Source of the DNA: Leisingera daeponensis DSM 23529
Lineage (GTDB): Bacteria > Pseudomonadota > Alphaproteobacteria > Rhodobacterales > Rhodobacteraceae
DNA length: 64,000 bases
Assembly: GCF_000473145.1 (NCBI RefSeq)
Contig: NZ_KI421500.1
Coordinates: 620,225 to 684,224, forward strand
Direction of reading: 5' to 3'
The notes under the pieces are model-generated. The model saw only the letters and a program-made list of their open reading frames with translations, was not told the origin of the DNA and did not search any database. Positions 9,585-19,698 of the stretch are shown here, one piece after another (positions within the stretch are counted from its first letter, which is position 1; each line of letters begins with the position of its first letter). The translations under genes were made by a program, and so were the position numbers.

Positions 9585-10730
9585 ATGAACATCACACGGC
9601 GTCATTTCGGGTTTGGTCTTGCAGCGTTTGGGCTCACGGCCTGCAGCAGCACGGTGCCGGCAGGGGGCAGCTCCCGCAGCACCGGCCTGCCCGCGGATCT
9701 GCGGCCGGTGCCCAATGCCGGATATGACCGGTGGGTGGCGGCCTTCCGGTCCCGGGCTGAGGCCAGGGGCATTTCCCAATCCACCCTGCGCGCCGCCTTC
9801 CGCGGGGCCGGGTATCTGCCGGGGGTCATCAAGCGCGACCGCAACCAGACCGAGTTCAAGCGCTCGCTGGAGGACTACCTGTCCATCGCCGTCTCGGACG
9901 AGCGGCTGGCCAAGGGCCGCGCCGCCTTTGCCCGTCATGGCGCCACACTGCAGGCGCTGGAGCGGGCCTATGGCGTTGATGCGGAAATCATCTGCGCCAT
10001 CTGGGGGCTTGAGAGCTTCTTCGGCGAGCGCCGCGGTGACGTGCCGGTGATCTCCGCCACCTCGACGCTGGCCTATGACGGGCGGCGCGGGGCGTTTTTT
10101 GAAAAGCAGCTGCTGGCGGCGCTGAAGATCCTGCAAAGCGGTGACATCACCCCCGCCCGGATGACGGGCAGCTGGGCCGGCGCCATGGGGCACACCCAGT
10201 TCATTCCGACCTCCTACCAGGCCTTTGCGGTGGATTTCACCGGCGACGGGCGGCGCGATATCTGGTCGGAGGATCCCAGCGACGCGCTGGCCTCCACCGC
10301 CGCCTATCTGCAAAGGAACGGCTGGACGCGCGGGCTGAAATGGGGCGGCGAGGCCTGGGCGCCCGGCACTCCCGCAGGCCGCATCCTCCAGCCGCAGGCG
10401 GGCGGGCCGAAGTTTGCCGTCACCAGCAATTTCAACGCCATCAAGCGCTACAACAACTCGGATGCCTACGCGATCGGGGTGGGCCACCTGGCGGACCGTA
10501 TTGCCGGAGGCGGCCCGCTGCGGACCGGCTTCCCGCCGGACTCCTACGGGCTGACCAAAGATGACCGCATCCTGCTGCAGAAACGCCTGACGGCCAAAGG
10601 CTTCGATACCGGCGGTGCCGATGGCGTGCTGGGCCCGAAAAGCCGCGCTGCGATCAGCGGCTACCAGTCCAGCCGCGGCCTGCCGGTGACCGGCGATCCG
10701 TCCCCGGCGCTGCTGGCCAGTCTGAACTAG
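9585..10730 (+). CDS. Lytic murein transglycosylase (MltB-like) lipoprotein
   Basis: Predicted 381-residue periplasmic enzyme cleaving the MurNAc-GlcNAc bond of peptidoglycan with formation of 1,6-anhydroMurNAc. The N-terminus combines a twin-arginine motif (TRRHFGFGLAAFG) with a lipobox (LTAC), suggesting a Tat-exported lipoprotein. The SLT_2 catalytic domain spans about residues 45-300 and contains WGLESFFGERRG with the likely catalytic glutamate, and GSWAGAMGHTQFIPTSY. A C-terminal peptidoglycan-binding domain follows (LLQKRLTAKGFDTGGADGVL, residues about 325-380). The ATG at 9585 begins the signal; the open frame upstream lacks one. It is convergent with the response regulator, 12 bases apart. 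Confidence 0.92.
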   Translation: MNITRRHFGFGLAAFGLTACSSTVPAGGSSRSTGLPADLRPVPNAGYDRWVAAFRSRAEARGISQSTLRAAFRGAGYLPGVIKRDRNQTEFKRSLEDYLSIAVSDERLAKGRAAFARHGATLQALERAYGVDAEIICAIWGLESFFGERRGDVPVISATSTLAYDGRRGAFFEKQLLAALKILQSGDITPARMTGSWAGAMGHTQFIPTSYQAFAVDFTGDGRRDIWSEDPSDALASTAAYLQRNGWTRGLKWGGEAWAPGTPAGRILQPQAGGPKFAVTSNFNAIKRYNNSDAYAIGVGHLADRIAGGGPLRTGFPPDSYGLTKDDRILLQKRLTAKGFDTGGADGVLGPKSRAAISGYQSSRGLPVTGDPSPALLASLN

Positions 10731-10742
10731 GGGCAGGGAGGA

Positions 10743-11387
10743 TCAGAACGCGGCGCCGGTGCCCTGCAGCACGCCATGCTCCAGCGCATAGCGGGTGAGG
10801 CCGGCGGTGGAGGATATGCCCAGCTTGCGCTTGATGTTCTTGCGGTGGGTTTCGACGGTTCTGACAGAGATATCAAGCGCTTGGGCGACTTCCTTGTTGG
10901 ATTTGCCCTGCGCCAGCTCCAGCAGGATGGTCTGCTCGCGCCCGGTCAGCGCCTCGCGGGCGCCGTTGTCCTTGGGCTTCAGGGAGCCGGCCGCACCGGT
11001 GCAGAGATAGGTCTGCCCCTCCATCACCGCGTCAATGGCCTGCTTGATCTCATCCGTCGGCACGTCCTTCAGCACATAACCCATCGCGCCGTGGCTCAGC
11101 GCGGTGGAGATGTATTCGGCGCTGTCATGCATCGACAGGATCAGAATGCGGGTGCCGGGATGCTGTTCCAGAATGATCTCGGTGGCGCTGAGACCACCGA
11201 GCTTGGGCATGTTCAGGTCCATCAGCACCACGTCCGGCGCCAGCCTGCCCATCTGGTTCACCGCATCGCGGCCATCGGTCAGCGAGCCGACCACCTGAAT
11301 ATCGTCATAGCTCTCCAGAATCGACTGGATGCCTTCGGCCACCATCGGGTGGTCATCCACGATCAGAACCTTCACCGGATCAGCCAT
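10743..11387 (-). CDS. LuxR/NarL-family response regulator
   Basis: Predicted 214-residue transcription factor. The receiver domain (residues about 5-120) has the acidic pair D11/D12, phosphoacceptor D57 in VVLMDLNMP and conserved K107 in VLKD. The C-terminal LuxR HTH (about 148-210) contains LTGREQTILLELAQGKSNKE and VRTVETHRKNIKRKLG. Starts at 11390 and 11411 are also plausible; the latter has GAGG 10 bases upstream. It follows the histidine kinase gene by about 38 to 62 bases and surely forms a two-component pair with it. The pair is divergent from the TRAP transporter operon, which is its most likely target. Confidence 0.93.
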   Translation of the reverse strand: MADPVKVLIVDDHPMVAEGIQSILESYDDIQVVGSLTDGRDAVNQMGRLAPDVVLMDLNMPKLGGLSATEIILEQHPGTRILILSMHDSAEYISTALSHGAMGYVLKDVPTDEIKQAIDAVMEGQTYLCTGAAGSLKPKDNGAREALTGREQTILLELAQGKSNKEVAQALDISVRTVETHRKNIKRKLGISSTAGLTRYALEHGVLQGTGAAF

Positions 11388-11448
11388 CATTCCCCCAATG
11401 CAGCATTCCATCTCCCGGAAGCCTCGCAGCTTGCAGTAACCTGCCCGG

Positions 11449-12957
11449 TCACGGCAGTTGTGCAGGCGTTCCCTCCTCGCCCGGCGGCAGCAGGTGGCTG
11501 AGAGGCAGGCTTGCCTCGATCACCGTGCCGCTTTGGGTGCCCCGTGATGACAGAATGCGCAACGTGCCGTCAAGCTGCTCAATCCGCTCCTGCATGTTGC
11601 GCAGGCCGATCCCGGGGCCGGTGCGGGCATCCCTGGGCGGCAGGCCGCGGCCATTGTCGGTGATGCGCATGGTGGCGCCCTTGGTATGGCCGCGCAGATC
11701 GATGCTGACCTTGGTGGCCTCCGCATGGCGTTCGATGTTGGTCAGCGCCTCCTGGGCGATGCGGTAGAGCGCAATCTTGGAATCCTGATCCAGCCGGTTG
11801 CGGAACACCACGGTGGAGAACGCCGTCTCGATCCCGGTGCGGGCCGCGAAATCATCGGTCAGCGCCTTCAGCGCAGGCCCCAGGCCAAGATCATCCAGCA
11901 CGCCGGGGCGCAGGTCGCGGCTGATCCGGCGCACCTCGGTGATGGCCGTCAGCAGGCTTTCGGTGCCTTTCTCCAGGGGCGCCGCCGCGCCCTCGCCATC
12001 GCCGCGCGACAGGCGGCGGCGGGTGTTGTCCAGCGCATAGCGTACCCCGACCAGCAGTTGGCTGATCCCGTCATGCAGCTCCCGCGCCACCCGGCCGCGC
12101 TCCTCCTCCTGGGCGTCGAACACCCGCTGGGTCAGCTCCTTCAGCTTGGCATCCGCCAGCCGCCGCTCGCGGATGTTCAGGAACATGCCGGAGGCAAAAA
12201 CCAGCCCCAGCGATATGAGCGTGATCGCCCCGATATAAAGGAAGGTGCGCCGCACCCGCGCCTCCACCTCCGCCCGCGAGGCGGCGACGGTGGCCAGCAC
12301 ATCGTCAATGAACACGCCAGTGCCGATCGCCCATTGCCAGTCCTGCAGCCCCAGCACATAGGCGATCATCTGCGCCTCCTCGCCGGTGGAGGGCTTCTCC
12401 CAGGTGAAACTGTGCCAGCCCGCCCCGTCGCGGGCCAGGCGGATGAACTCATCCACCACCGGCACGCCTTCGCTGTCAGTAAGGCCCGCCCAGTTGCGGT
12501 TGATGAATTCGGTCTGCCGCGGGCTGACCAGGTTGGTGCCGTCATAGTCGTAGACAAAGAAGAACCCGTCCTTGCCGTAGATCATCGCGCTGAGGATCTG
12601 GGTAACCTGTTCCTTTGCTACGGCATCATCGGGTGCCGCCAGGCCATAGATATGGGCAAAGCCGTTGCGGGCCTGGGTCACATAATTGCGCAGCTCCGCC
12701 TTCTTGGCGGCCAGCAGCTGCATTTCCAGCGCCTGGATCTCGCGCTCTGCCAAGGCGCGCGACTGATAGCCCACCAGAACCGCAATCGCCGTGCCTGCCA
12801 CGATCAGCGGCAAGGTCATCAAAAGCGACAGTTTCTGCGCGTAGGTAGGGCGCAAAAGTGTTTGGAACAGACGCATCAATGGGGTCCCGGAATTGGTCAG
12901 AAACTTGTACCGAATCATTGTCCGGCCGCCCAGAGGAATCAAAGGCACGCGACACAT
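11449..12957 (-). CDS. Cache-domain sensor histidine kinase (HisKA_3 type)
   Basis: Predicted 502-residue membrane kinase. Transmembrane segments at about 43-65 and 238-262 bracket a periplasmic single-Cache domain (about 70-225; KDGFFFVYDYDGTNLVSP is typical), which usually binds small organic acids. The cytoplasmic part has a HisKA_3 dimerisation helix with the phosphorylated histidine H295 in RVARELHDGISQ, and a HATPase_c domain with ALYRIAQEALTNIERHA and ITDNGRGLP. ATG 12957 is chosen for its AGGGG signal 5 bases upstream; ATG 12918 or 12876 are alternatives. It is divergent from dctP at 13160, so it may sense the substrate of that TRAP system, as in other C4-dicarboxylate and keto-acid systems. 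Confidence 0.92.
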   Translation of the reverse strand: MCRVPLIPLGGRTMIRYKFLTNSGTPLMRLFQTLLRPTYAQKLSLLMTLPLIVAGTAIAVLVGYQSRALAEREIQALEMQLLAAKKAELRNYVTQARNGFAHIYGLAAPDDAVAKEQVTQILSAMIYGKDGFFFVYDYDGTNLVSPRQTEFINRNWAGLTDSEGVPVVDEFIRLARDGAGWHSFTWEKPSTGEEAQMIAYVLGLQDWQWAIGTGVFIDDVLATVAASRAEVEARVRRTFLYIGAITLISLGLVFASGMFLNIRERRLADAKLKELTQRVFDAQEEERGRVARELHDGISQLLVGVRYALDNTRRRLSRGDGEGAAAPLEKGTESLLTAITEVRRISRDLRPGVLDDLGLGPALKALTDDFAARTGIETAFSTVVFRNRLDQDSKIALYRIAQEALTNIERHAEATKVSIDLRGHTKGATMRITDNGRGLPPRDARTGPGIGLRNMQERIEQLDGTLRILSSRGTQSGTVIEASLPLSHLLPPGEEGTPAQLP

Positions 12958-13159
12958 TTGCGCCCCTGAGGTGTGCCGCCGTTCAGTGATTCGCGCCAGA
13001 AATGCGCCAACTGACCCGCCGCAGCCGCGAAAAACGTGCCGTTCTACGCAGTACTAGGTATTCACATAAAATTCGCCGCCGCTAGGCTGGCCGCACTCGA
13101 ACCGATCCGCCCGGGGGGGACCTTCCGGGCAATCCGAATGATAATGGGAGGAATACTTT

Positions 13160-14242
<1,083 letters not shown>

Positions 14243-14263
14243 TCCGCCTGACCGGCATTAACC

Positions 14264-14290
14264 GGATCCCCCGCCGCAGGCGGGGGATCC
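14264..14290 (+). promoter_or_regulatory. Intercistronic hairpin between dctP and dctQ
   Basis: A perfect 12-bp stem, GGATCCCCCGCC / GGCGGGGGATCC, with a GCA loop lies 21 bases after the dctP stop. No U-tract follows, so it is more likely a 3' stabiliser or partial attenuator giving excess binding protein than a full terminator. Confidence 0.75.
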
Positions 14291-14383
14291 ACATGCAGTT
14301 GCCCGTAGCGCGGGAAGGCCGGCCAGCAGTGCCGTGTGCCCAAGCCCCCTGCCGCAACTTCGCAGCAATCTTCCGGGGGAAAC

Positions 14384-15310
14384 ATGCAGGAAGAGAGTGG
14401 CATCACCTTCTTTGGCGCAATCTGGGGCGGACTTGTCTGGCTGATCCAGAACATCGCCGGCGCCTTTTATAATCTCGGCTACGCCGTCACCCATCCGCAG
14501 CTTTGGCTCGACTGGTCCGACAAGGCTTCGATCATGCGCTTCGTCTACTATGGCGGCTCGGTCGAATTCTTCTTTGTCGTGTTCACCACCTTCCTGGTGC
14601 TGACCGCCATCGGCCTCTATTTCCGCGGCTTCATGTGGGCCATGGTCCGCGGGCTGGAGGGGATGGCCAACACCATTGGCCGTTTCTTTGCCTGGGCGGG
14701 GCTTTTGATGGTGGTGCAGCAGATCATCATCGTCTTCATGCAGCGCGTGTTCGCGCGGCCCGACATCAGCTTCGGCTTTGGCATCCCGTTCAGCCAGGAC
14801 ATCAGCTGGTTTGCCGAGGAATTGAAGTTTTACAATGCCTTGGTCGTCTGTCTTTGCGTGACCTACACCTTTGTGCAGGGCGGCCATGTGCGGGTGGACC
14901 TGATCTATTCCGGCATCAGCTTCCGCGCCAAAAAGGTCGTGGACATGGTCGGCTCGCTGATCTTCATGATGCCTGCCGCGGTGCTGACGTGGATGTACGG
15001 CTGGTTCTTCCTGTGGCGGCACCTGATCGTGCCGAACCCCTCGGCCTCGGACACGCTGGAGCGGCTGGTGATGAAATCCCGCGCGCTGCGCTGGAACGTG
15101 GAAACCATCGGCTTCAGCCCCAACGGGTTCAACGCCTACTTCCTGTTCAAGATCCTGCTGATCGCCTTCGCGGGCCTCGTATTCCTGCACGCCATTGCCT
15201 TCTTCTACCGCTCCTTCCTGGAGTTCGTGGAAGGCCCGGGCAGCGAAAACAAATACCTCGACAAGGACAGCCTTGGAGAGGGTGAAGAAGCCTACGAAGG
15301 CACGCATTAA
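14384..15310 (+). CDS. dctQ: TRAP transporter small permease
   Basis: Predicted 308-residue four-helix inner-membrane subunit that pairs with DctM for sodium-driven uptake. ATG 14384 follows CCGGGGGAAAC; a GTG 16 codons upstream is weaker. Hydrophobic segments lie at about residues 45-80, 95-120, 150-175, 190-220 and 245-275, making it longer than the usual 160-200 residues of DctQ; extra N- and C-terminal stretches flank the core. The conserved VCVTYTFVQGGHVRVDLI-type sequence (LCVTYTFVQGGHVRVDLIYS here) identifies the family. The next start, dctM, is 14 bases downstream. Confidence 0.88.
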   Translation: MQEESGITFFGAIWGGLVWLIQNIAGAFYNLGYAVTHPQLWLDWSDKASIMRFVYYGGSVEFFFVVFTTFLVLTAIGLYFRGFMWAMVRGLEGMANTIGRFFAWAGLLMVVQQIIIVFMQRVFARPDISFGFGIPFSQDISWFAEELKFYNALVVCLCVTYTFVQGGHVRVDLIYSGISFRAKKVVDMVGSLIFMMPAAVLTWMYGWFFLWRHLIVPNPSASDTLERLVMKSRALRWNVETIGFSPNGFNAYFLFKILLIAFAGLVFLHAIAFFYRSFLEFVEGPGSENKYLDKDSLGEGEEAYEGTH

Positions 15311-15324
15311 GGGACGTCGGAAAC

Positions 15325-17679
15325 ATGCTATTTGGACTTGATGGCGTCGAGATCGGCCTGCTCATCGTATTTTTCTGCCTCTTCGGGGGTATCCTTTCCG
15401 GCTTCCCGGTGGCCTTTGCCATCGGCGGTGCCGGGATCATCTCCTTCGGGATCATCGCCGCGCTGGACAGCGCGGGCATCCTGATCCACCAGGCCATCGA
15501 CACCTCGTCGCAGGCCTACCGAGACCTGGTGAACTCTGGAGTCAGGCCTGACAAGGTCTCGATCTTCCGGTACCCGGACTTGCCGCGAATGGCGGAACCG
15601 GTGTTCGCCCAGGGCTGGGAAGTGGCGCTGGACCGCAACGTCTCCTTCATCGTCAACCGGATGAACGAGCGGGTGCTGGCGGGCGCGTCGATTGAAACCC
15701 TGCTGGCGGTGCTGATGTTCGTTCTGATGGGCATCACCCTGGAGCGCTCGAAGATCGCCAACGACCTGCTGACCACCATGGCACGCGTCTTTGGCCCGCT
15801 GCCCGGCGGTCTGGCGGTGTCGATCGTGGTTGTGGGCGCGTTCCTTGCGGCTTCCACCGGCATCGTCGGCGCAACCGTGGTGACCATGGGCCTGCTGGCG
15901 CTGCCCACCATGCTGCGCAACAACTACTCGCCGGAACTGGCGACCGGCGTGATCGCCGCCTCCGGCACCCTTGGCCAGATCATTCCGCCGTCCATCGTGA
16001 TCGTTCTCTTGGGCACGCTGGCGGGCGACCTCTATTCCACCGCGCAGGAAACCCGCGCGATGGAGGCGGGCTGCTCTGACGCGCTGACGTATCTGGGCGA
16101 GCCGGCGGTGGTTTCGGTCGGCACCTTGTTCCAGGCGGCGCTGCTGCCGGGCATCCTGCTGGCGATCCTCTATGCCACCTATGCCTTTGGCTATGCGCTG
16201 CTGAACCCGCACAAGGCGCCCGCGGTCGCCATCGAAGGCGGCACCGGCGAAGTGATCACCCGCAACGAGGGCCTGACCTGGTTCCTGGCGGTTCCGGCCG
16301 CGCTGATCGGCGGCGCGATCCTGCTGTCGAGCTTTAACGTGATCGGCAGCCAGAACATCACCGTCTCGACTTTCTCCGATGCTGGTGAGACCGCCTCGCT
16401 GCGCACCACGGTCGGGCCTCAGTGCAAGGAGGCCATGATCGAGCTGCACGGGCAGGACGCCTGGGATGCTGCCGTGGCGGAACAGGAAGCCATCGACGCG
16501 GCTGGCGGCGTGGCTCTGTCTGCGAGGCTGAGCGAGGAGCAAATCGCCGCGGCCCGCGAAGCCAAGATCGCCGCTGCGGCGCCGATTGGCACCGGCATCA
16601 GCGTGATCATGATCCTGCTGGGCCTGGTGCTGGCGTTCGGGCGCGGCGTGGCACCGTCGCGCGATGCCAAGCCGCTGATCCTTGGCGCGATCGGGGTCCT
16701 GCTGATTGCGCTGGTGGATCTGGTGGCGATTGGGCCGACCACCTCGGCGGGCGTGACCGTTCTGTGGATTGCGCTGCCGCTGGCGCTGGCGCTGTGGGGC
16801 TGCCGCGAGGCCGCCGCGCGCTGCGCGGGCAACGATCTGATCCGGGTGGTGTTCCCGCCGCTGGTTCTGATCGTGGCGGTTTTGGGCTCGATCCTGGGCG
16901 GCATCACCAACCCGACGCCTGCCGCGGCGCTGGGGGCAGGCGGCGCGATCATGCTGGCGGCCTACCGCAAGCTGAAGGATGAAGGCCGCTCCGGCAGCAT
17001 CATCATCTGGTCCACCTTTGCGGTGATGCTGTGCATCCTGGTCGGCATGAACTTCGACCTGCGGGTGAACCAGGGCGGCGTCAGCGTCGAAAGCTGGATT
17101 GCCTTCCTCGTGGCCTACGCTGCTTATCTCTATGCGCTGTTCGGGCTGCTCTATGGCTGCTGGGTTCTGTTCCGCTCCGGCGTGCTGACCCCGGTGGTAC
17201 GGGAAACCGCCAAGGTGACCTCGATGGTCTTCACCATCCTGATCGGCTCGCAGCTCTTGAACCTGGTGGTGATCTCCTTTGGCGGCGAGCACTACATCCA
17301 GCAGTTCCTGAAGAGCTTCGACAACGAGATGACGGTCTTCCTGATCGTGATGCTGGTCTTGTTCTTCCTGGGCTTCGTTCTGGACTTCCTGGAGATCATC
17401 TACATCGTGATCCCGATTGTCGGGCCGGTGATCTATGGCGGGTCGTTCGATCCGAAATGGGTGACCATCATGGTGGCGGTGAACCTGCAGACCTCGTTCC
17501 TGACACCGCCCTTCGGCTTTGCGCTGTTCTACCTGCGCGGGGTCGCCCCCAAGGAGGTGACGACGGCGCATATCTACCGCGGGATCGTGCCCTTCGTGCT
17601 GATCCAGGTGGTGGGGATCGGTATCCTCTGGGCCTTCCCGTCGATCGTGACCATCGTGCCTGCGCTGATCCCGAACTGA
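15325..17679 (+). CDS. dctM: TRAP transporter large permease, enlarged form
   Basis: Predicted 784-residue multi-spanning transporter subunit, against about 430 residues for usual DctM proteins. Family core segments are present but spread apart: GGILSGFPVAFAIGGAGIIS near the N-terminus, GIVGATVVTMGLLALPTML and SGTLGQIIPPSIVIVLLGTL near residues 180-235, and DFLEIIYIVIPIVGPVI with LTPPFGFALFYLRG near 685-735. Insertions occur at about residues 70-125 (hydrophilic), 330-420 (an acidic and alanine-rich extramembrane loop containing GPQCKEAM) and 430-650 (additional helices). Several roseobacter TRAP permeases share such enlargement as far as I recall. The terminator at 17705 closes the operon. 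Confidence 0.9.
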   Translation: MLFGLDGVEIGLLIVFFCLFGGILSGFPVAFAIGGAGIISFGIIAALDSAGILIHQAIDTSSQAYRDLVNSGVRPDKVSIFRYPDLPRMAEPVFAQGWEVALDRNVSFIVNRMNERVLAGASIETLLAVLMFVLMGITLERSKIANDLLTTMARVFGPLPGGLAVSIVVVGAFLAASTGIVGATVVTMGLLALPTMLRNNYSPELATGVIAASGTLGQIIPPSIVIVLLGTLAGDLYSTAQETRAMEAGCSDALTYLGEPAVVSVGTLFQAALLPGILLAILYATYAFGYALLNPHKAPAVAIEGGTGEVITRNEGLTWFLAVPAALIGGAILLSSFNVIGSQNITVSTFSDAGETASLRTTVGPQCKEAMIELHGQDAWDAAVAEQEAIDAAGGVALSARLSEEQIAAAREAKIAAAAPIGTGISVIMILLGLVLAFGRGVAPSRDAKPLILGAIGVLLIALVDLVAIGPTTSAGVTVLWIALPLALALWGCREAAARCAGNDLIRVVFPPLVLIVAVLGSILGGITNPTPAAALGAGGAIMLAAYRKLKDEGRSGSIIIWSTFAVMLCILVGMNFDLRVNQGGVSVESWIAFLVAYAAYLYALFGLLYGCWVLFRSGVLTPVVRETAKVTSMVFTILIGSQLLNLVVISFGGEHYIQQFLKSFDNEMTVFLIVMLVLFFLGFVLDFLEIIYIVIPIVGPVIYGGSFDPKWVTIMVAVNLQTSFLTPPFGFALFYLRGVAPKEVTTAHIYRGIVPFVLIQVVGIGILWAFPSIVTIVPALIPN

Positions 17680-17704
17680 TCCGGCGGCAGTCTAAGAAAA
17701 CGGA

Positions 17705-17735
17705 AAAGGGGCCCCAAGCGGGCCCCTTTGCTTTT
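17705..17735 (+). terminator. Terminator of the dctPQM operon
   Basis: A 10-bp perfect stem AAAGGGGCCC / GGGCCCCTTT with a 5-nt loop is followed by GCTTTTCC, 26 bases after the dctM stop. Confidence 0.85.
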
Positions 17736-17780
17736 CCTGCCGGGGGAGGGGCGCTGCCCCTCTGCGCGATGCGCATTCAC

Positions 17781-17804
17781 CCCGGGATATTTTCAGCCAG
17801 ATGA
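17781..17804 (+). repeat. Recurrent 3'-flank motif, copy 2
   Basis: CCCGGGATATTTTCAGCCAG followed by ATGA matches the element at 25253-25279 (RTATTTYNG-gap-AGATGAA core). It lies between the dctPQM terminator and the 3' end of the VOC gene. Confidence 0.55.
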
Positions 17805-17845
17805 ACGAGGGATCCTTGCGGAGACGGTCAGGCCCGCGGGCCGGC

Positions 17846-18229
17846 TCAGGCGAACTGGATCAGGTCCCAGCGGTTGCCGAAGGGGTCGCGCCAGACCGCT
17901 ACGGTGCCATAAAGCTCCTGCCGCGGGTCCTCTTCGAAGGTCACGCCTTGAGCCAGCATCGCAGCGTGGTCGCGGGCGAAATCATCGCTGGCCAGGAACA
18001 GCCCGACACGGCCGCCGAACTGGTTGCCGATGGCAGCTTCCTGCTCGGCGCCTTCGGCGCGGGCCAGCACCAGGCTGCCCTGCGCAGCGCCCGGTGGCAG
18101 GATCCGCACCCAGCGCTTGGCGCCCTGATCAATATCCTCAGCCAGCTGCCAGCCAAGGCGGCCGCAGTAAAAGGCGATGGCGGCGTCATAATCCGGCACC
18201 ACCAGCGAGACGGCGTGGAGATGCTGCAT
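17846..18229 (-). CDS. VOC-family (glyoxalase-like) protein
   Basis: Predicted 127-residue protein with a single vicinal-oxygen-chelate fold of two beta-alpha-beta-beta-beta modules: LHAVSLVVPDYDAAIAFYCG opens module one and GRVGLFLASDDFARDH opens module two, ending GTVAVWRDPFGNRWDLIQ. Such proteins are metal-dependent lyases, dioxygenases or resistance proteins; the substrate cannot be read from sequence. The start ATG (18229-18227) overlaps the bpt stop TGA (18231-18229) by one base, so translation is coupled to bpt. The frame is open to 18352, but that part lies inside bpt. Confidence 0.85.
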   Translation of the reverse strand: MQHLHAVSLVVPDYDAAIAFYCGRLGWQLAEDIDQGAKRWVRILPPGAAQGSLVLARAEGAEQEAAIGNQFGGRVGLFLASDDFARDHAAMLAQGVTFEEDPRQELYGTVAVWRDPFGNRWDLIQFA

Positions 18230-19053
18230 CAGCGGCTGCGGTGGATGGGCTGTTCGGGCAACTGGATATTGGCGACCTGTTCGGCAATCGGATCGGTCGA
18301 CAGCGGATGGCTGGCGGCCTCGAACTCCGACGGGTCGGTCATTTTCGTCCATCCGCTTTGGTGATAAATCTCAAGGCCGGAGAACTTGGCCTTGTATCCC
18401 ATTTTCTGGCTGCCGGGGACCCAATAGCCCAGATAGACGTAAGGCAAACCGGCCTCCCGCGCGATCTGGATATGATCCAGGATCATGAAGGTGCCGAGCG
18501 AGTTCTTCGGCTGGTCCGGCGCATAGAACGAGTAGACCATGCTGAGGCCGTCTTCCAGCACATCCGTGAGCGATACCGCGGTCAGGCGGTTGCTGCCCGC
18601 CTCGGCATACTCCACCACCCGGCTGCGCACCGGGGTTTCCTCGATCATTGCGGCGTATTCGAACACATCCATGTCGGCCATGCCGCCATCGGCGTGACGG
18701 CTGTCCAGATAGCTGCGGAACAGCGCAAACTGGTCCTCGGTCGCCCAGGGCGAAGTCGCCCGCCGCTCCAGATGGGCGTTGCGTTTCAGGGTGCGTTTCT
18801 GGCTGCGCGTCGGGGAGAAGGCCGACACGTCGATCCGGGCCGACAGGCAGGCCGAGCATTCCGAGCAGGAGGGCCGGTAGAGCACATTCTGCGAGCGCCG
18901 GAAGCCCTGCTGGCTGAGGCTGTTGTTGAGCTGTTCCACCCCGTCGCCCTGCAGTGCAGTGAACAGCTTCCGCTCCATCCGGCCGCCCAGATAGGGGCAG
19001 GGCTGCGGCGCTGTCACGTAAAACTGCGGTGCAATGGGAAGGGTATGGCGCAT
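18229..19053 (-). CDS. bpt: Aspartate/glutamate leucyltransferase
   Basis: Predicted 274-residue aminoacyl-tRNA-protein transferase of the bacterial ATE-related group, which attaches leucine to proteins with N-terminal Asp or Glu and so marks them for ClpS/ClpAP degradation. The N-terminal half carries conserved cysteines in [16 protein letters not shown], and the C-terminal transferase fold includes [20 protein letters not shown] then [19 protein letters not shown]. Length and motifs match the family over its whole extent. The VOC gene is coupled to its 3' end. Nothing in the local context links the two biochemically. Confidence 0.93.
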   Translation of the reverse strand: MRHTLPIAPQFYVTAPQPCPYLGGRMERKLFTALQGDGVEQLNNSLSQQGFRRSQNVLYRPSCSECSACLSARIDVSAFSPTRSQKRTLKRNAHLERRATSPWATEDQFALFRSYLDSRHADGGMADMDVFEYAAMIEETPVRSRVVEYAEAGSNRLTAVSLTDVLEDGLSMVYSFYAPDQPKNSLGTFMILDHIQIAREAGLPYVYLGYWVPGSQKMGYKAKFSGLEIYHQSGWTKMTDPSEFEAASHPLSTDPIAEQVANIQLPEQPIHRSR

Positions 19054-19183
19054 CGGAACTCTTCAGCGGTTTCGCAGGAAAGATGGAACAGGCAGCAGCT
19101 ACTTCAAGTGATGATAGCAACGCGGTTCCGGTGCGCCAAGTAGCCTTGTGGAAAATGGTTTAACGGACGCTTGCCGTTTTCAT

Positions 19184-19615
19184 TCAAACCCGCCGGTTCA
19201 GCATGACGGTGCCGAGGAAATGGTCCGTCAGGCCCTGGCCGCGCGGCGAGGTCAGCATCAGGATGATCGAGATCACTTGCAGCACCGGGAAGCCCAGAGA
19301 CAGCGAATAGCCCGCAGTGTGCAGCGCTGCCATGCCGCTGTCGAGCCGCTGGCCCGCGCTGTCGCGCAGCTCAATCCCGGCAAAGCGCATCCCCCAGGTC
19401 GCGGAGCCGTTCGCAATGGTCACGGTCCGGTAGGCAAAGCCAACCGCCAGATACAGAAGCGGCCAGACCAGGAGCCCGGTGAAGGCGGTCAGCAGCACTG
19501 CGCCGGCGCTGAGCGTAAAGATCAGGATGCTGTCGATGACCCAGGCGATCAGCCGCTTGGCGGGTACAGACGCATAGAATTCTGCCTGGTAGTCGGGATC
19601 GGGCAGGGCGGTCAT
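19184..19615 (-). CDS. RDD-family membrane protein
   Basis: Predicted 143-residue inner-membrane protein with three hydrophobic segments (about residues 22-45, 48-68 and 103-125). The family is defined by an arginine and two aspartates; here KRLIAWVIDSILIF gives the Arg and first Asp, and GQGLTDHFLGTVML carries the second. RDD proteins are of broadly unknown role, some proposed as sodium/proton antiporters. AAAGGA precedes the ATG. It sits between bpt and the DUF2852 gene on the same strand with 83-130 base gaps. Confidence 0.85.
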   Translation of the reverse strand: MTALPDPDYQAEFYASVPAKRLIAWVIDSILIFTLSAGAVLLTAFTGLLVWPLLYLAVGFAYRTVTIANGSATWGMRFAGIELRDSAGQRLDSGMAALHTAGYSLSLGFPVLQVISIILMLTSPRGQGLTDHFLGTVMLNRRV

Positions 19616-19698
19616 GTATGGGATCCTTTGCTAAAGGAAGAGACAGGAAGCGGAAGCCCCGCCCGGGCGGGGCGGGGCAGCCGGAGGTGGGGCGGAGA

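Noticed and set aside
15328..17571. A 747-residue minus-strand open frame opposite dctM.
   Set aside because: Arg/His/Gln-rich shadow of the TRAP permease with no motifs; dctM matches its family along both ends.
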